From: Pseudomonadota bacterium
GTDB lineage: Bacteria > Pseudomonadota > Alphaproteobacteria > Sphingomonadales > Sphingomonadaceae
DNA length: 64,000 nucleotides
Assembly (NCBI GenBank): GCA_023418595.1
Contig: JAEZZI010000022.1
Location: 47,659 to 111,658, forward strand
Direction: 5' to 3'
This document shows, piece after piece, positions 7,431 through 18,300 of the stretch. How positions within the stretch are numbered: the first letter of the stretch is position 1; every line of letters starts with the position of its first letter. Position numbers and translations under genes: made by a program. A model generated the notes under the pieces. The model did no database searches, was not told the DNA's origin, and was given only the letters and a program-made list of their open reading frames with translations.

Positions 7431-8783
7431 TCAGCGCCGCCGGCGCTTGTCGTCCTCAAGCGCGGTTCTGGACACCATCTGAATGTCCTGCGCGCGTATC
7501 CACTCCGCACTCCCTTGGGGCAGGCCCGCCATCGCGCGTTCGGCACTGACCAGTGCGATCTGGGTATCGCGCATCAGGTTGGCGCGCTCTGCGGTCGCGA
7601 GCGCGGCGCGCGGACCGTCGCCCTTGCGCTCATAGACCGTGCCCAATTGCACCCAGGCAAACGGATTCTGCCGGTCTCGCGCAACCGATTGTTTCAGCAC
7701 CCGCTCCGCCTCGTCGAGATTGGCGGCGCTTTCGGTGGCGAGCAACGCATGGCCGAGCGTGCTGGCAATCAGCGGCGCGGACCGGGTGCGTTCGTTGGCC
7801 TCGCGCAGTGCCACCAGCGCCGCGTCGGGTTTGCCCGATTCGAGCAGGATCTGACCCTGCAATTCCAGGAAATAGGGGTCGTCGGGATCGCTCGCGACCA
7901 GTGCCGCCGTCTCTGCGGCGGCCTGCTGCGGATAGCCCGATTTGTGATAGGCATAGGCGCGGGCATAGCGTGCGGGTGCGCTGCTATCGCTGACCGGATA
8001 GCGTTGCAGCGTGCGCGCGGGGTCGTTGACATAGCCGCGCAGCTTGGCCTGCACCCGTTTGAACCGCGCTTCGATGCCCGCATCGCTCGGCTTTTCCCAG
8101 GCCGCCGCGCTTTGCAGGTCGTTGCGCAGGTTTGAAATGCGCTGGCCCGACATCGGGTGGGTGCGCTCATAGGCATTGTCCTGCGGCACGGCGAGGCGAT
8201 ATTCGGTGTTCTGGAGCTTCTGGAAGAAGCCGATCATCCCCTTGCCGCTGACGCCTGCGCCATTCAGAAAGCGCGCGCCGGCCGCGTCCGCCGCCGATTC
8301 CTGCGTCCGGGTGAAGGCAAGCACGGTGCCGAGCGCGGCGCGCTGGCCCATCGCCATGATCCCCGCGCCCGCTTCGCCCGCGCCCGCCGCCATCGCCGCG
8401 ACGCCCAGCAGCAGGCTGACGATCGACACGCCCATCGCGGGCTGAAACCCCCGGTCCATCAGCGGCACGTGACCACCGACGATATGGCCGAGTTCGTGAG
8501 CGATCACGCCCTGGACTTCGTTGGCGGTATCCGCCTCGTCGATCAGGCCGGAATGGAGATAGACGATCTGCCCCCCGGCGACGAAGGCGTTGACCGACGG
8601 ATCGCTGATCAGGACGATTCGGACATTGCCCGGCTCAAGCCCCGCCGCGCGGATGATGTCCGCCGACATGTCGTTGAACAGCGCCTCGCTCTCGGCGTCG
8701 CGCAGGATCGATTGCGCGACCGCAGGCTGGGCCACGAACAGGACGATCAGCGACAGCAGGGCAAGGATGCGGTACATGGACAT
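7431..8783 (-). CDS. M48 family metalloprotease with C-terminal TPR-like repeats (BepA-like)
   Basis: Periplasmic zinc protease of about 450 residues. It has an N-terminal signal peptide (ILALLSLIVLFVAQPAVAQS), the zinc site HELGH in VIAHELGHIVGGH and the third-ligand region ESAADAAGARFL. An alpha-helical C-terminal half has TPR-like repeats, for example LALREANERTRSAP-type and AVARDRQNPFAWVQLGTVYE-type helices. This architecture is that of BepA/YfgC, which processes or degrades misfolded outer-membrane proteins. The ATG at 8783 puts the signal peptide at the N-terminus; longer in-frame extensions add a non-hydrophobic leader and are rejected. It sits upstream of the DsbA-like gene and downstream of a hairpin that ends the histidine kinase gene. 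Confidence 0.9.
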   Translation of the reverse strand: MSMYRILALLSLIVLFVAQPAVAQSILRDAESEALFNDMSADIIRAAGLEPGNVRIVLISDPSVNAFVAGGQIVYLHSGLIDEADTANEVQGVIAHELGHIVGGHVPLMDRGFQPAMGVSIVSLLLGVAAMAAGAGEAGAGIMAMGQRAALGTVLAFTRTQESAADAAGARFLNGAGVSGKGMIGFFQKLQNTEYRLAVPQDNAYERTHPMSGQRISNLRNDLQSAAAWEKPSDAGIEARFKRVQAKLRGYVNDPARTLQRYPVSDSSAPARYARAYAYHKSGYPQQAAAETAALVASDPDDPYFLELQGQILLESGKPDAALVALREANERTRSAPLIASTLGHALLATESAANLDEAERVLKQSVARDRQNPFAWVQLGTVYERKGDGPRAALATAERANLMRDTQIALVSAERAMAGLPQGSAEWIRAQDIQMVSRTALEDDKRRRR

Positions 8784-8871
8784 GGTTTGAGCGGAATTCT
8801 TCGGGCGGCGCAATGCAGTGTGCGGTCGGGTGATTGCGCGGGAGAGGTGAACTTGGCGTGAAGGGCACAAT

Positions 8872-8901
8872 CAATTCCTCCCCCAGCGGGGGGAGGAATT
8901 G
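8872..8901 (-). terminator. Hairpin terminator after the histidine kinase gene
   Basis: A 13-base perfect stem (8872-8884 with 8889-8901) with a 4-base loop begins 5 bases after the stop codon of the histidine kinase read on the minus strand. The following tract is only weakly T-rich, so it is a probable rather than canonical intrinsic terminator. Confidence 0.65.
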
Positions 8902-8905
8902 AGCG

Positions 8906-10291
8906 TTACCCCGCCGCGGGCAGCCTCAAGCGGACCAGCAGACCGCCCAGCTCCTCGCTTTCCTCGAGACTCGCGGTGCCTTCGTAAATCTCCGCGACGT
9001 CGCGCACGATCGCCAGACCCAGCCCGGTGCCGGGCTTGCCGCTGTCCAGCCGCACGCCGCGGTCGAAGATTCGCACCCGGTCGGCCTCGGGAATGCCCAT
9101 GCCGTCATCCTCGACCATGATCTCGACGAACCCGGCGTCGGCGCGGACGGTGATGAATACGCTGCCGCCGCCGTATTTCGCGGCATTCTCGACCAGATTG
9201 CCGAGAATTTCCTCCAGATCCTGCCGCTCGATATGCGCGACCAGATCGCGCGGGCCGTCCACGTCGATGCGGACATGCGGATAAAGCCTGCCGACCGCGC
9301 GCTCGACCGCCTCGACCGAGGGCCAGACACCGGCGCGGCTGTGCGCCGAACCGCGCCGACCCACCGCGCGGGCGCGCGCCAGATGGTGATCGACCTGCCG
9401 CCGCATCGTCCGCGCTTCGCGCACCACGGTTTCGGACAATTCGCCCGACTGCGCGCTCGCTGCGTTCATGATGACCGTCAACGGCGTCTTGAGCGCGTGG
9501 GCAAGGTTGCCCGCATGACGCCGCGCTTCCTCCGCCTGGCGGTCGTTATGCTGGACCAGCGCGTTCAGTTCCTCGACCAGTGGCGCGATCTCGTCGGGCA
9601 TGTCGCCCTCGATCCGCGTCGCCTTGCCCGCGCGCAGTTCGGCGATCGAATTGCGCAGCTTGCGAAGCGGCAGCAGCCCGTACCAGGTCTGGAGCGCGGC
9701 CATGACCAGCAGCCCGAGCCCGAGCAGCAGGAAGCTGTAGATCAGGGTCGAGCGCAGCGCCTGGATCTGCGCGTCGAGATATTCGCGGCTCTGCGCGACC
9801 TGGAACCGCCAGACCACATCCGACCCCGGCAGCGTCAGATCGCGCTCGACGATGCGCAGCGTCTGATCGGGAAACTGATCGCTGTCATAGGTGTGGAGTT
9901 CGCGGTCCTGATGCTGGCGGTCGGTGCGCAGCCGCCGGTCCCACAACGATCGCGAGGGGAAGGTGTCGAACCCCTCGCCCGACACCTGCCAGTACAGCCC
10001 CGAATAGGGTTCGACCGCGCGCTGGTCGGTGAGTTCGCGGTTGAACATCACCTCGCCATCGGGTCCGATTTCGGCCGAGACGATCAGCGAAGTCAGCAGA
10101 TAATCGAGGCTGTCGTCGAAGCTGCGCGTCACCGCGCTCGCCAGCACCCGGTCGAGCGCGAAGCCGCCCCCCGCCAGCAGGATCATGATCCACGCCGCCG
10201 CGATGAAGCTCATCCGCCGACCAAGCGATCCCGTCACCCGGACATAGGGCCGCGGGAGGGCGTCGTTCGTGGTCGTGGCGGCCTCCGTCAC
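8906..10291 (-). CDS. Sensor histidine kinase
   Basis: Inner-membrane kinase of 461 residues. One transmembrane segment lies near residues 30-50 (MSFIAAAWIMILLAGGGFAL), followed by a periplasmic domain of about 130 residues. A second transmembrane segment (LIYSFLLLGLGLLVMAAL) leads into a HAMP-like linker. The HisKA helix has the phospho-acceptor histidine near 265 in GNLAHALKTPLTVI, and the HATPase domain shows VENAAKYGG, DDGMGIPEADR and GTGLGLAIV. It begins with GTG, 10 bases after the response regulator stop, so they are surely one operon. With the PepSY gene upstream, the layout resembles FeuPQ/PhoPQ-like envelope sensors of alphaproteobacteria; the signal is unknown. Confidence 0.93.
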   Translation of the reverse strand: MTEAATTTNDALPRPYVRVTGSLGRRMSFIAAAWIMILLAGGGFALDRVLASAVTRSFDDSLDYLLTSLIVSAEIGPDGEVMFNRELTDQRAVEPYSGLYWQVSGEGFDTFPSRSLWDRRLRTDRQHQDRELHTYDSDQFPDQTLRIVERDLTLPGSDVVWRFQVAQSREYLDAQIQALRSTLIYSFLLLGLGLLVMAALQTWYGLLPLRKLRNSIAELRAGKATRIEGDMPDEIAPLVEELNALVQHNDRQAEEARRHAGNLAHALKTPLTVIMNAASAQSGELSETVVREARTMRRQVDHHLARARAVGRRGSAHSRAGVWPSVEAVERAVGRLYPHVRIDVDGPRDLVAHIERQDLEEILGNLVENAAKYGGGSVFITVRADAGFVEIMVEDDGMGIPEADRVRIFDRGVRLDSGKPGTGLGLAIVRDVAEIYEGTASLEESEELGGLLVRLRLPAAG

Positions 10292-10301
10292 GGGCGCCCG
10301 G

Positions 10302-10982
10302 TCATTCGGTCGGACGGGGTTCGTCGGGATCGTCGAGGCTGTAGCCCAGCCCGCGAATCGTGGTGATGACGTCGGAACCCAGCTTCTTGCGGATGCGCGT
10401 CACGAACACCTCGATCGTGTTCGAATCGCGGTCGAAGTCCTGGTCGTAGATATGTTCGATCAATTCGGTCCGGCTGACCACCTTGCCCTTGTGATGGAGC
10501 AGATAGCTGAGCAGCTTGTATTCCTGCGCGGTCAGCTTGATCGGCGTGCCGCCGCGCGTGACCTTGCCCGAGCGGGTGTCGAGCCGGATGTCGCCCGCGG
10601 TCAGTTCGGCGGACGCATTGCCGCTCGCGCGGCGAATCAGCGCGCGCAGGCGGGCGATCAGTTCCTCGGTCTGGAACGGCTTGGCGACGTAATCGTCGGC
10701 ACCGGCGTCGAGTCCCGCAACCTTGTCCGACCAGCTGTCGCGCGCGGTCAGCACCAGCACCGGCGCGGTGCGCCCTTCCTTGCGCCAGCGGTCGAGCACG
10801 GTCAGCCCGTCGATTTCGGGCAGGCCCAGATCGAGCACGATGGCGTCATAGGTTTCGGTCGACCCCAGGAAATGCCCTTCCTCGCCGTCCGACGCGGTAT
10901 CGACGGCATAGCCCGCGCCCTCCAGCGTCGCCTGCAATTGCTGGCGGAGATTGGGTTCGTCCTCGACGATCAGAACGCGCAT
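10302..10982 (-). CDS. OmpR-family response regulator (PhoP/FeuP-like)
   Basis: A 226-residue transcription factor. The receiver domain has the acidic pair in VEDE, phospho-acceptor Asp51 in AIVLDLGLP, the conserved Thr/Ala in VLTARD and Lys in VAKPFQTEEL. The C-terminal winged helix ends RIRKKLGSDVITTIRGLGYSL, typical of OmpR-type DNA-binding domains. The ATG at 10982 is preceded by GAGGGGA. It is encoded between a PepSY protein and its cognate histidine kinase on the same strand. All three are probably co-transcribed, with autoregulation possible from the promoter upstream of the PepSY gene. Confidence 0.95.
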   Translation of the reverse strand: MRVLIVEDEPNLRQQLQATLEGAGYAVDTASDGEEGHFLGSTETYDAIVLDLGLPEIDGLTVLDRWRKEGRTAPVLVLTARDSWSDKVAGLDAGADDYVAKPFQTEELIARLRALIRRASGNASAELTAGDIRLDTRSGKVTRGGTPIKLTAQEYKLLSYLLHHKGKVVSRTELIEHIYDQDFDRDSNTIEVFVTRIRKKLGSDVITTIRGLGYSLDDPDEPRPTE

Positions 10983-11017
10983 GAAATCTTCCCCTCGTTG
11001 GTCGGCGGCGCTGGGGC

Positions 11018-11347
11018 TCAGTTGCCGCTGCGCCCGACGACGCGACCGCTGGCGCCATCGACATGGACCCAGACGACGTTGCCGTCGCGCATAAACTTTA
11101 GCGTATAGACGCGGGTTCCCGCATCGAAGTCGAAGCCCAGATACTGGCTGCCGCGCATCTGGGGCACGACGCGGCGTTCGATTTCGCGCACGGGCAGGAT
11201 TCGCCCCTGCATCCGCGCTTCCAGTGCGGCATCCTGGTCCGAACGCGGGCGCGACTGACCATCGGCCTGCGCGGGCAGCGCAACAGAGGACGCGATCAGA
11301 CCGGCGGCCAGAAACGAGGAAACCAACATCTTCATGCGATTTGGCAT
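11018..11347 (-). CDS. PepSY domain periplasmic protein
   Basis: Small exported protein of 109 residues. A signal peptide (MLVSSFLAAGLIASSVALPAQA) is followed by a region ending in a PepSY-type fold: GSQYLGFDFDAGTRVYTLKF, then NVVWVHVDGASGRVVGRSG, the usual beta-hairpin with V[HD]VD. It is the first gene of the three-gene signalling operon and lies 35 bases upstream of the response regulator. PepSY proteins in such operons are thought to modulate the sensor or inhibit a protease; here that is inference. The start could be the ATG at 11347 or the one at 11335; neither has a strong ribosome binding site. Confidence 0.8.
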   Translation of the reverse strand: MPNRMKMLVSSFLAAGLIASSVALPAQADGQSRPRSDQDAALEARMQGRILPVREIERRVVPQMRGSQYLGFDFDAGTRVYTLKFMRDGNVVWVHVDGASGRVVGRSGN

Positions 11348-11404
11348 AGGCTTGGCGCGTTGAACAGCCTGTGAATGGCCGCGTCAGCCACGCGTAACCC
11401 AATC

Positions 11405-11483
11405 GGGCTCCCGCGCAGGCGGAAGTCCAGGGTAACGAGCGTGACCGTCATGGCCCTGTGCTCCCGCCTGCGCGGGAGCACGG
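11405..11483. repeat. Dispersed palindrome, 'GTGCTCCCGC' family
   Basis: Inverted arms around GCTCCCGCGCAGGCGG and GCCTGCGCGGGAGC enclose about 40 bases, in the divergent gap between the PepSY operon and the ABC-F gene. Same family as 884-965. Confidence 0.75.
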
Positions 11484-11540
11484 CGGGGCAAATACGACCG
11501 CACTGGTGCCGCGCCGCACAATCCTCTAACTGCCGCGCCT

Positions 11541-13316
<1,776 letters not shown>

Positions 13317-13320
13317 CCCC

Positions 13321-13352
13321 CGTTCGTGCTGCGGCGCTGCTCAGCACGAACG
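13321..13352. terminator. Bidirectional hairpin between convergent genes
   Basis: An 11-base perfect stem (13321-13331 with 13342-13352) directly follows the Uup stop and precedes the end of the convergent GST gene. The arm sequence CGTTCGTGCTG is shared with the palindrome at 35412-35474, so it is probably a short member of a repeat family used as a terminator. Confidence 0.6.
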
Positions 13353-13366
13353 AGGTGGGGGTCGCT

Positions 13367-13951
13367 TCAGCTTAGCCCCTCATGCTTCATCGCGGTCTTC
13401 ACCGCATCGCGCACCATCATCCGGTCGCGGAAGGCCGCAAGCTCGTCGGGCACCTCCACGCCCATCTTGCCCGCCCAGAGCAGCATGACGAACAGATAGG
13501 CGTCGGCCACCGACACCGAATCGCCGAACAGGTAATCGCCCTCCATCATGTCGACGACCAGATCGAAGCGGCCCTCGATCGCCGCCTTGGCCCTTGCCTT
13601 GTCGTCGTCGCTGCCGCCGGCGAAAAACGGCTTGAAGCTCTTGTGAATCTCGGTCGAGATGAAGGCGAGCATTTCGAGCAGCCAGTAGCGCCCCATGTCG
13701 CCCGCGGGCGCAAGGTTCGCCTTCTGGTCGGCAATCCAGTCGAGGATCGCGATATTCTCGGTCAGCACGACGCCGTCGGCGACTTCCAGTGCGGGGACAT
13801 AGCCCTTGGGATTGATCTCGGTGAAATCGCCGCCGCTTTCCGTGGTCTTGGCTTTCAGATCGACCTTTTCATGATCGAAAGACAGCCCGGCCTCGTGCAG
13901 CGCGATGTGATCGGCAAGGCTGCACGCGCCGGGCGAATAATAGAGTTTCAT
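13367..13951 (-). CDS. Glutathione S-transferase, beta-class-like
   Basis: A 194-residue cytosolic protein with the N-terminal thioredoxin-like GST domain (MKLYYSPGACSLADHIALHE, with the cysteine at position 10 typical of bacterial beta-class GSTs). The cis-proline region is NPKGYVPALE and the glutathione-contacting TENIAILDWIAD follows. The C-terminal helical domain contains SVSVADAYLFVMLLWA, the conserved N-capping/aspartate motif. It probably conjugates or binds glutathione in detoxification; the substrate is unknown. The ATG at 13951 has a GGAGAG-like sequence upstream. It is convergent with the ABC-F gene and follows the DUF815 ATPase gene on the same strand. Confidence 0.93.
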   Translation of the reverse strand: MKLYYSPGACSLADHIALHEAGLSFDHEKVDLKAKTTESGGDFTEINPKGYVPALEVADGVVLTENIAILDWIADQKANLAPAGDMGRYWLLEMLAFISTEIHKSFKPFFAGGSDDDKARAKAAIEGRFDLVVDMMEGDYLFGDSVSVADAYLFVMLLWAGKMGVEVPDELAAFRDRMMVRDAVKTAMKHEGLS

Positions 13952-14013
13952 GGATTGGCTCTCCGGGTTGGACGTTCGTCAGGCGAACGCGCATCCCGGT
14001 CGAGGGTTGCGCG

Positions 14014-14826
14014 TCAGCCGATCGCCTTGCCCGCACGGCCCGCCAGATCGACGACATAATGCCAGGCGATCCGCCCCGAGCGGCTGCCGCGCCGGGTTGC
14101 CCAGTTGATCGCCTCTGCGGGATCGAAGCTCAGGCCGTACGCATCGGCATAGCCGCGCACGATGTTCAGATAATGATCCTGGTCGATCGCGTGGAAGCCC
14201 AGGCTCAGCCCGAACCGGTCGGCGAGCGCCAGCGCATCGTCCTGCGCGTCGCGCGGGTTGATCGCGTTCGGGTCGTCCGCGAACTCACGCGGCACCAGAT
14301 GGCGGCGATTGGCGGTGACGATCAGCCGTGCATTGGCGGGCCGCGCCTGCGCGCCGCCTTCGAGCAGCGACCTGAGCGCCCGCGCGTCGCCCGGCGCATC
14401 GAACCCCAGATCGTCGATGAAGATCGCGAAGGGGCGCTCGGTCGCGGCGATGATGTCGAACAGCCGCGGCAGGCTGTTCAGTCGATCGCTCGCCACCTCA
14501 ATCAGGCCGATCGCGCCGCCTGCGGCTTGCACATGCGCGATCGCGGATGCGACCAGCGCCGACTTGCCGGTGCCGCGCGCGCCCCACAGCAGCACGTCCT
14601 GCGCGGCATGACCGTCCGACAGCCGCCGGAGATTGGCGACGAACACCGATTTCTGCGCGTCGATGCCGATCAGCGCGTCGAGTGGCCGCGCGGCGACGCG
14701 GGTGAGCGCGGTCAGGACCTCGCCGTCCCATAGACAGGCCGGGTGCGCGCGCGGATCGGCGCATTGCGGCCGGGGCGGGCTGAGCCGTTCGAGGGCAGCG
14801 GCGATACGGTCGAGCGCGTCGGTCAT
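14014..14826 (-). CDS. DUF815 family AAA+ ATPase
   Basis: A 270-residue ATP-binding protein. Walker A is WGARGTGKSALVASA (near residue 85), Walker B is FAIFIDDLGFD, sensor 1 is LIVTANRRHLVP, and the arginine-rich segment VPREFADD follows. This matches the DUF815 family of stand-alone AAA+ proteins found in many proteobacteria, usually of unknown function. The neighbourhood (GST downstream, TPR protein upstream) gives no pathway. A perfect 31-base palindrome lies just upstream of the start, so any promoter must be in or beyond that element. Confidence 0.88.
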   Translation of the reverse strand: MTDALDRIAAALERLSPPRPQCADPRAHPACLWDGEVLTALTRVAARPLDALIGIDAQKSVFVANLRRLSDGHAAQDVLLWGARGTGKSALVASAIAHVQAAGGAIGLIEVASDRLNSLPRLFDIIAATERPFAIFIDDLGFDAPGDARALRSLLEGGAQARPANARLIVTANRRHLVPREFADDPNAINPRDAQDDALALADRFGLSLGFHAIDQDHYLNIVRGYADAYGLSFDPAEAINWATRRGSRSGRIAWHYVVDLAGRAGKAIG

Positions 14827-14842
14827 AAGGTGCTTATAACCT

Positions 14843-14919
14843 CCGTTCGTTTCGAGCGAAGTCGAGAAACGTGACCTTGGCTTTCAGCCACGTTTCTCGA
14901 CTTCGCTCGAAACGAACGG
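14843..14919. repeat. Dispersed palindrome, 'TTCGAGCGAAGTCGA' family
   Basis: Perfect 31-base inverted repeat (14843-14873 with 14889-14919) and a 15-base loop. It lies between the TPR gene's 3' end and the start of the DUF815 ATPase gene on the same strand and may terminate the Prs operon (inference). Confidence 0.85.
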
Positions 14920-14930
14920 GGAAGGGGCAT

Positions 14931-16955
14931 TCACCCCCTCGCCAGAGCCTCGGCCTCTTGGCGTTCGGTGAAGCTCGGATCGCGCAGCGCCGCGCGGGCG
15001 TGCAGGCTTGCCGCGCGGGTGTTGCCGGTGGCGGCATAGGCTTGTGCCAGATGCCAGCGGATCACGGCATGATCGGGCGCAAGCGCCGCTGCCTTCGCCA
15101 GCAATGCGAGCGCCGCACGCGGCTCGCCCGCCTTCGACAGCGTCCACCCATAGGCGTCGGCCACCGCCGGATTGCCCGGCGCCAGCGCGTATGCCGCGCG
15201 GGCATAGACGCCCGCGGTGTCGGTATCCTCCCCGCCGGTATAGGCCATTGCCAGTTCGGCAAGCAGTGCCGCGTCGCGATTGCCGGTGCGGAAGCGGACT
15301 TCCTCAAGCGCGTCGATCGCGGCGTCATATTCGCCGCTCGCCAATTGCCATTTCGCGCCCAACCGCAGCGCAGCGACATTGATCGGGTTCTGCGACAGGA
15401 ACAGCGCGAGCGTCTGCGCGGCATCGGCAGCGCGACCCGATTGCTCCTGCGCCTCGACCAGCCGCAGCATGGTCGGCTCGTCGAACCGAAGCGAGGCGGC
15501 GGTGGCATAGGCGGCGCGCGCACCCTCTACATTGCCGCCCAGCATCTGCACATCGCCGACCACCAGATGCGCCTCGGGCACGCCGGGATTGCGGGCAACC
15601 AGCGATTGGGCGCGCGCCAGCGCCCCTGCCCGGTCGCCGCTGGCGATCAGCCCGCGCACCAGCGCCACGGCGGCACCGGGATTGCCGGGCCGCGCATCCG
15701 CCTGAGCCATCAGCACCGACACCATGCCGCCCTCGCCATAGCCGGTGGTCGGCTGGCGAAAGGGCGCGGCGGCCCGGTCGCTCAGCTGTGCCGCGCGCAG
15801 CCGGTCGCCGATGCGTTCGTAGCCGCGCGCGGCGAGCAGCAGCGATTCGCTGTCGGCATCGGCGCGATCAACGATCGGCGCCAGCAACTGGATCGCGTTG
15901 CGTGAGGCATCGGCCCGCAGATAGGCGGTGGCAAGCAGGCGGCGTGCGGTCGCATTGTTCGGCTGGCGCGCGACGAGCGGGCGGAGCTTTTCGATCGCCT
16001 GGCCATAGCCCCCGGCTTCGATGTCGAGCGTGCCCGCCAGCATCAGCGCCGCAGGCACCGAATCGATGCTCGACCCGGCCCTGGCGAGAATGCTGCGCGC
16101 GGTGGCGGCATCGCCCGCGCGCGCGGCGAGCACGGCCTGAAGATAATAGCCCTGCGGACTGCCCCCGCGCACCCGCATCGCGCGGCGGACGGCATCAAGC
16201 ATCTCGACCGTGCGCCCGGCATCGCCCAACGTCGCGGCATAGTCGATCAGCGTATCATGGTGCTGCGGATCGCGGGCCAGGGCGCGTTCGAACCAAGGCA
16301 GCGCCGCGACCAGCCCGAACTGCTCGCGCACCAGCAGCGCGCGGATGCGCAGCGTGTCGGGCTGGCGCGGATCAAGCTCGACCGCGCGTTCCGCCGCGCG
16401 AATCGCATTGCCGATATCGCCATTGGCATGATTGTGGCGTGCGATGTCGCTCCACAGCCGCGCATTGGCGGGGTTCAGACGCCGCGATTCGGCAAAGGCC
16501 GCCGCGGCATCGCCGCCCCGCCCCATCGCGGCATAAGCGCGCCCGCGAATCCGCGCGGCATAGGCGGCATGGGCGCGCGGCGCGCTCGCCAGCGTCGAGA
16601 CGGCACGGTCGGGCGCGCCGCGCAGCAACTGTGCCTCACCGAGCAGCGCCTGCGCGCGCGATCGTTCGAATCCCGCCTCGAACGCCCGGCCGAGCGCGGC
16701 TTCGGCCCCGACGCCATCCTCCAGCGCAACCAGCGTGCGGGCATGGACCGCATGCGCCAACCCCCAGCGCGGCGCGGCCCGCACCGCGGCCACCGCCGCA
16801 TCGCGCGCGGACGTAGCGTTACCCGCTTCAAGCAGTGCCAGCGCTCGCGCGACTTCGGTCTTGCCCGACTGATCGTCGGCACGGACGGGGGCGATCGCGA
16901 CAGCGCCGATGGCCGCAATAAGCGACAGGCCGGCTAATTTACGGCTGTAAGTCAT
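14931..16955 (-). CDS. Tetratricopeptide-repeat exported protein of the PrsK/PrsR operon
   Basis: A 674-residue protein with a signal peptide (LAGLSLIAAIGAVAIAPVRA) followed almost entirely by helical TPR-type repeats rich in alanine, such as AVELDPRQPDTLRIRALLVR and LAPGNPAVADAYGWTLSKAG near the C-terminus. It starts inside the last codons of prsR (17-base overlap), so it is translated from the same message. In PEP-CTERM/exosortase systems a TPR protein called PrsT is encoded next to PrsK and PrsR. This protein occupies that place but is shorter than the roughly 900 residues usual for PrsT, so I treat the identity as likely but not proven. Role inferred: polysaccharide secretion or assembly in the periplasm. 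Confidence 0.85.
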   Translation of the reverse strand: MTYSRKLAGLSLIAAIGAVAIAPVRADDQSGKTEVARALALLEAGNATSARDAAVAAVRAAPRWGLAHAVHARTLVALEDGVGAEAALGRAFEAGFERSRAQALLGEAQLLRGAPDRAVSTLASAPRAHAAYAARIRGRAYAAMGRGGDAAAAFAESRRLNPANARLWSDIARHNHANGDIGNAIRAAERAVELDPRQPDTLRIRALLVREQFGLVAALPWFERALARDPQHHDTLIDYAATLGDAGRTVEMLDAVRRAMRVRGGSPQGYYLQAVLAARAGDAATARSILARAGSSIDSVPAALMLAGTLDIEAGGYGQAIEKLRPLVARQPNNATARRLLATAYLRADASRNAIQLLAPIVDRADADSESLLLAARGYERIGDRLRAAQLSDRAAAPFRQPTTGYGEGGMVSVLMAQADARPGNPGAAVALVRGLIASGDRAGALARAQSLVARNPGVPEAHLVVGDVQMLGGNVEGARAAYATAASLRFDEPTMLRLVEAQEQSGRAADAAQTLALFLSQNPINVAALRLGAKWQLASGEYDAAIDALEEVRFRTGNRDAALLAELAMAYTGGEDTDTAGVYARAAYALAPGNPAVADAYGWTLSKAGEPRAALALLAKAAALAPDHAVIRWHLAQAYAATGNTRAASLHARAALRDPSFTERQEAEALARG

Positions 16956-18300
16956 AGCTTTTCATCAGATCGTAGAGGGTCGGGCGGCTGATCCCCAGCA
17001 ACCGAGCGGTGCTGGAGATATTGCCTTCGGCACGCGCCAGCGCACGGGTGATAACGCGGCGGTCGGTGGCCTCGCGCGCGGCTTTCAGATTGATCGGCAG
17101 TGGTTCGGCATCGCCGGGGGGTGTCAGGTCGAGGTCGGCGGCACCGACCAGCTTCGCATCGGCCATGATGACCGCGCGCTTCACCCGGTTTTCGAGTTCG
17201 CGGACATTGCCGGGCCAGCCCCATCCGTCGATCGCGGCGAGTGCATCGGGGGCGAAGCCCTTGACCGCCGGGTTCATCGCCTTGGCATGGGTGCGCAGAA
17301 AATGCCGCGCGAGCAGCGCCGCGTCGCCGGTGCGCTCGGCGAGCGAAGGAATCCGCACGACGATCTCGGCGATCCGGTAATAGAGGTCTTCGCGGAATCG
17401 CCCGTCGGCGACCATCGCTTCCAGATCCTGATGCGTGGCGCACACGATGCGGGTATCGACCGCTATCGGAGCGCGCCCGCCGATGCGCTCGATGACGCGT
17501 TCCTGCAGGAACCGCAGCAGCTTGACCTGAAGCGCCAACGGCACGTCGCCGATTTCGTCGAGGAACAGGGTGCCGCCCTGCGCCTGCTCGATCTTGCCCG
17601 GCGTGGTCTTTACCGCCCCCGTGAACGCGCCCTTTTCATGGCCGAACAATTCGCTTTCGAGCAGGGTTTCGGGGATGGCGGCACAGTTGATCGCGACGAA
17701 CTGCCCCGATTTGCGCGGGGAAATGTCGTGCAGCCCGCGCGCCAGCACTTCCTTGCCGGTGCCGCTGGCGCCGAGCAGCAGCACGCTGACATCGGCCTGG
17801 GCGACGCGTTCGATCGTCCGCGTGACCTTCAGCATTTCGGGTGCGGCGGTGATGAGGCCGCCGAGCGCGACTTCGCCCTCGCCACGCGCGGCGAGACGGC
17901 GAATCTCCGCCTCCAGCGACGCGACATGGAAAGCGCGCGCGACGATCCCGCCCAGCGCATCGATATCGATCGGCTTCTGATAAAAGTCCCACGCACCGGC
18001 CGCGATTGCGCGCACCGGGCTCTGCGCCTCGCCATGCCCCGACGCGACGATCACCTTGGTCGCGGGCGCAAGCGACAGGATCGCCTCCAGCGTCGCGAAT
18101 CCTTCGGTCGTACCGTCGGGATCGGGGGGCAGGCCCAGATCGAGCGTGACCACCGGCGGCTCCTCCGCACGCAACGCGGCGATCGCCTGTTCGCGGTCGG
18201 TCGCGGCGATGATCTCGTAATCCTCATAGGCCCAGCGCAACTGACGCTGAAGCCCGGCGTCATCCTCGACGACCAGCAATTTGGGGCGCGGCGCGGTCAT
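16939..18300 (-). CDS. prsR: PrsR, sigma-54-dependent PEP-CTERM-box response regulator
   Basis: A 453-residue NtrC-type regulator. The receiver domain has the acidic pair in VVEDD and phospho-acceptor Asp54 in VTLDLGLPPDPDG. The AAA+ domain has Walker A LGASGTGKEVLARG, the sigma-54-contacting GAFTGA motif in EKGAFTGAVKTTPG and Walker B GGTLFLDEIGD. The C-terminal Fis-type helix-turn-helix is NISSTARLLGISRPTLYDLM. The DLGLPPDPDG receiver and the adjoining kinase fit the PrsR family, which activates sigma-54 promoters of exosortase-associated exopolysaccharide and PEP-CTERM genes. The start overlaps the PrsK stop by four bases. I see no matching -24/-12 promoter inside this window. Confidence 0.92.
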   Translation of the reverse strand: MTAPRPKLLVVEDDAGLQRQLRWAYEDYEIIAATDREQAIAALRAEEPPVVTLDLGLPPDPDGTTEGFATLEAILSLAPATKVIVASGHGEAQSPVRAIAAGAWDFYQKPIDIDALGGIVARAFHVASLEAEIRRLAARGEGEVALGGLITAAPEMLKVTRTIERVAQADVSVLLLGASGTGKEVLARGLHDISPRKSGQFVAINCAAIPETLLESELFGHEKGAFTGAVKTTPGKIEQAQGGTLFLDEIGDVPLALQVKLLRFLQERVIERIGGRAPIAVDTRIVCATHQDLEAMVADGRFREDLYYRIAEIVVRIPSLAERTGDAALLARHFLRTHAKAMNPAVKGFAPDALAAIDGWGWPGNVRELENRVKRAVIMADAKLVGAADLDLTPPGDAEPLPINLKAAREATDRRVITRALARAEGNISSTARLLGISRPTLYDLMKSYDLQP

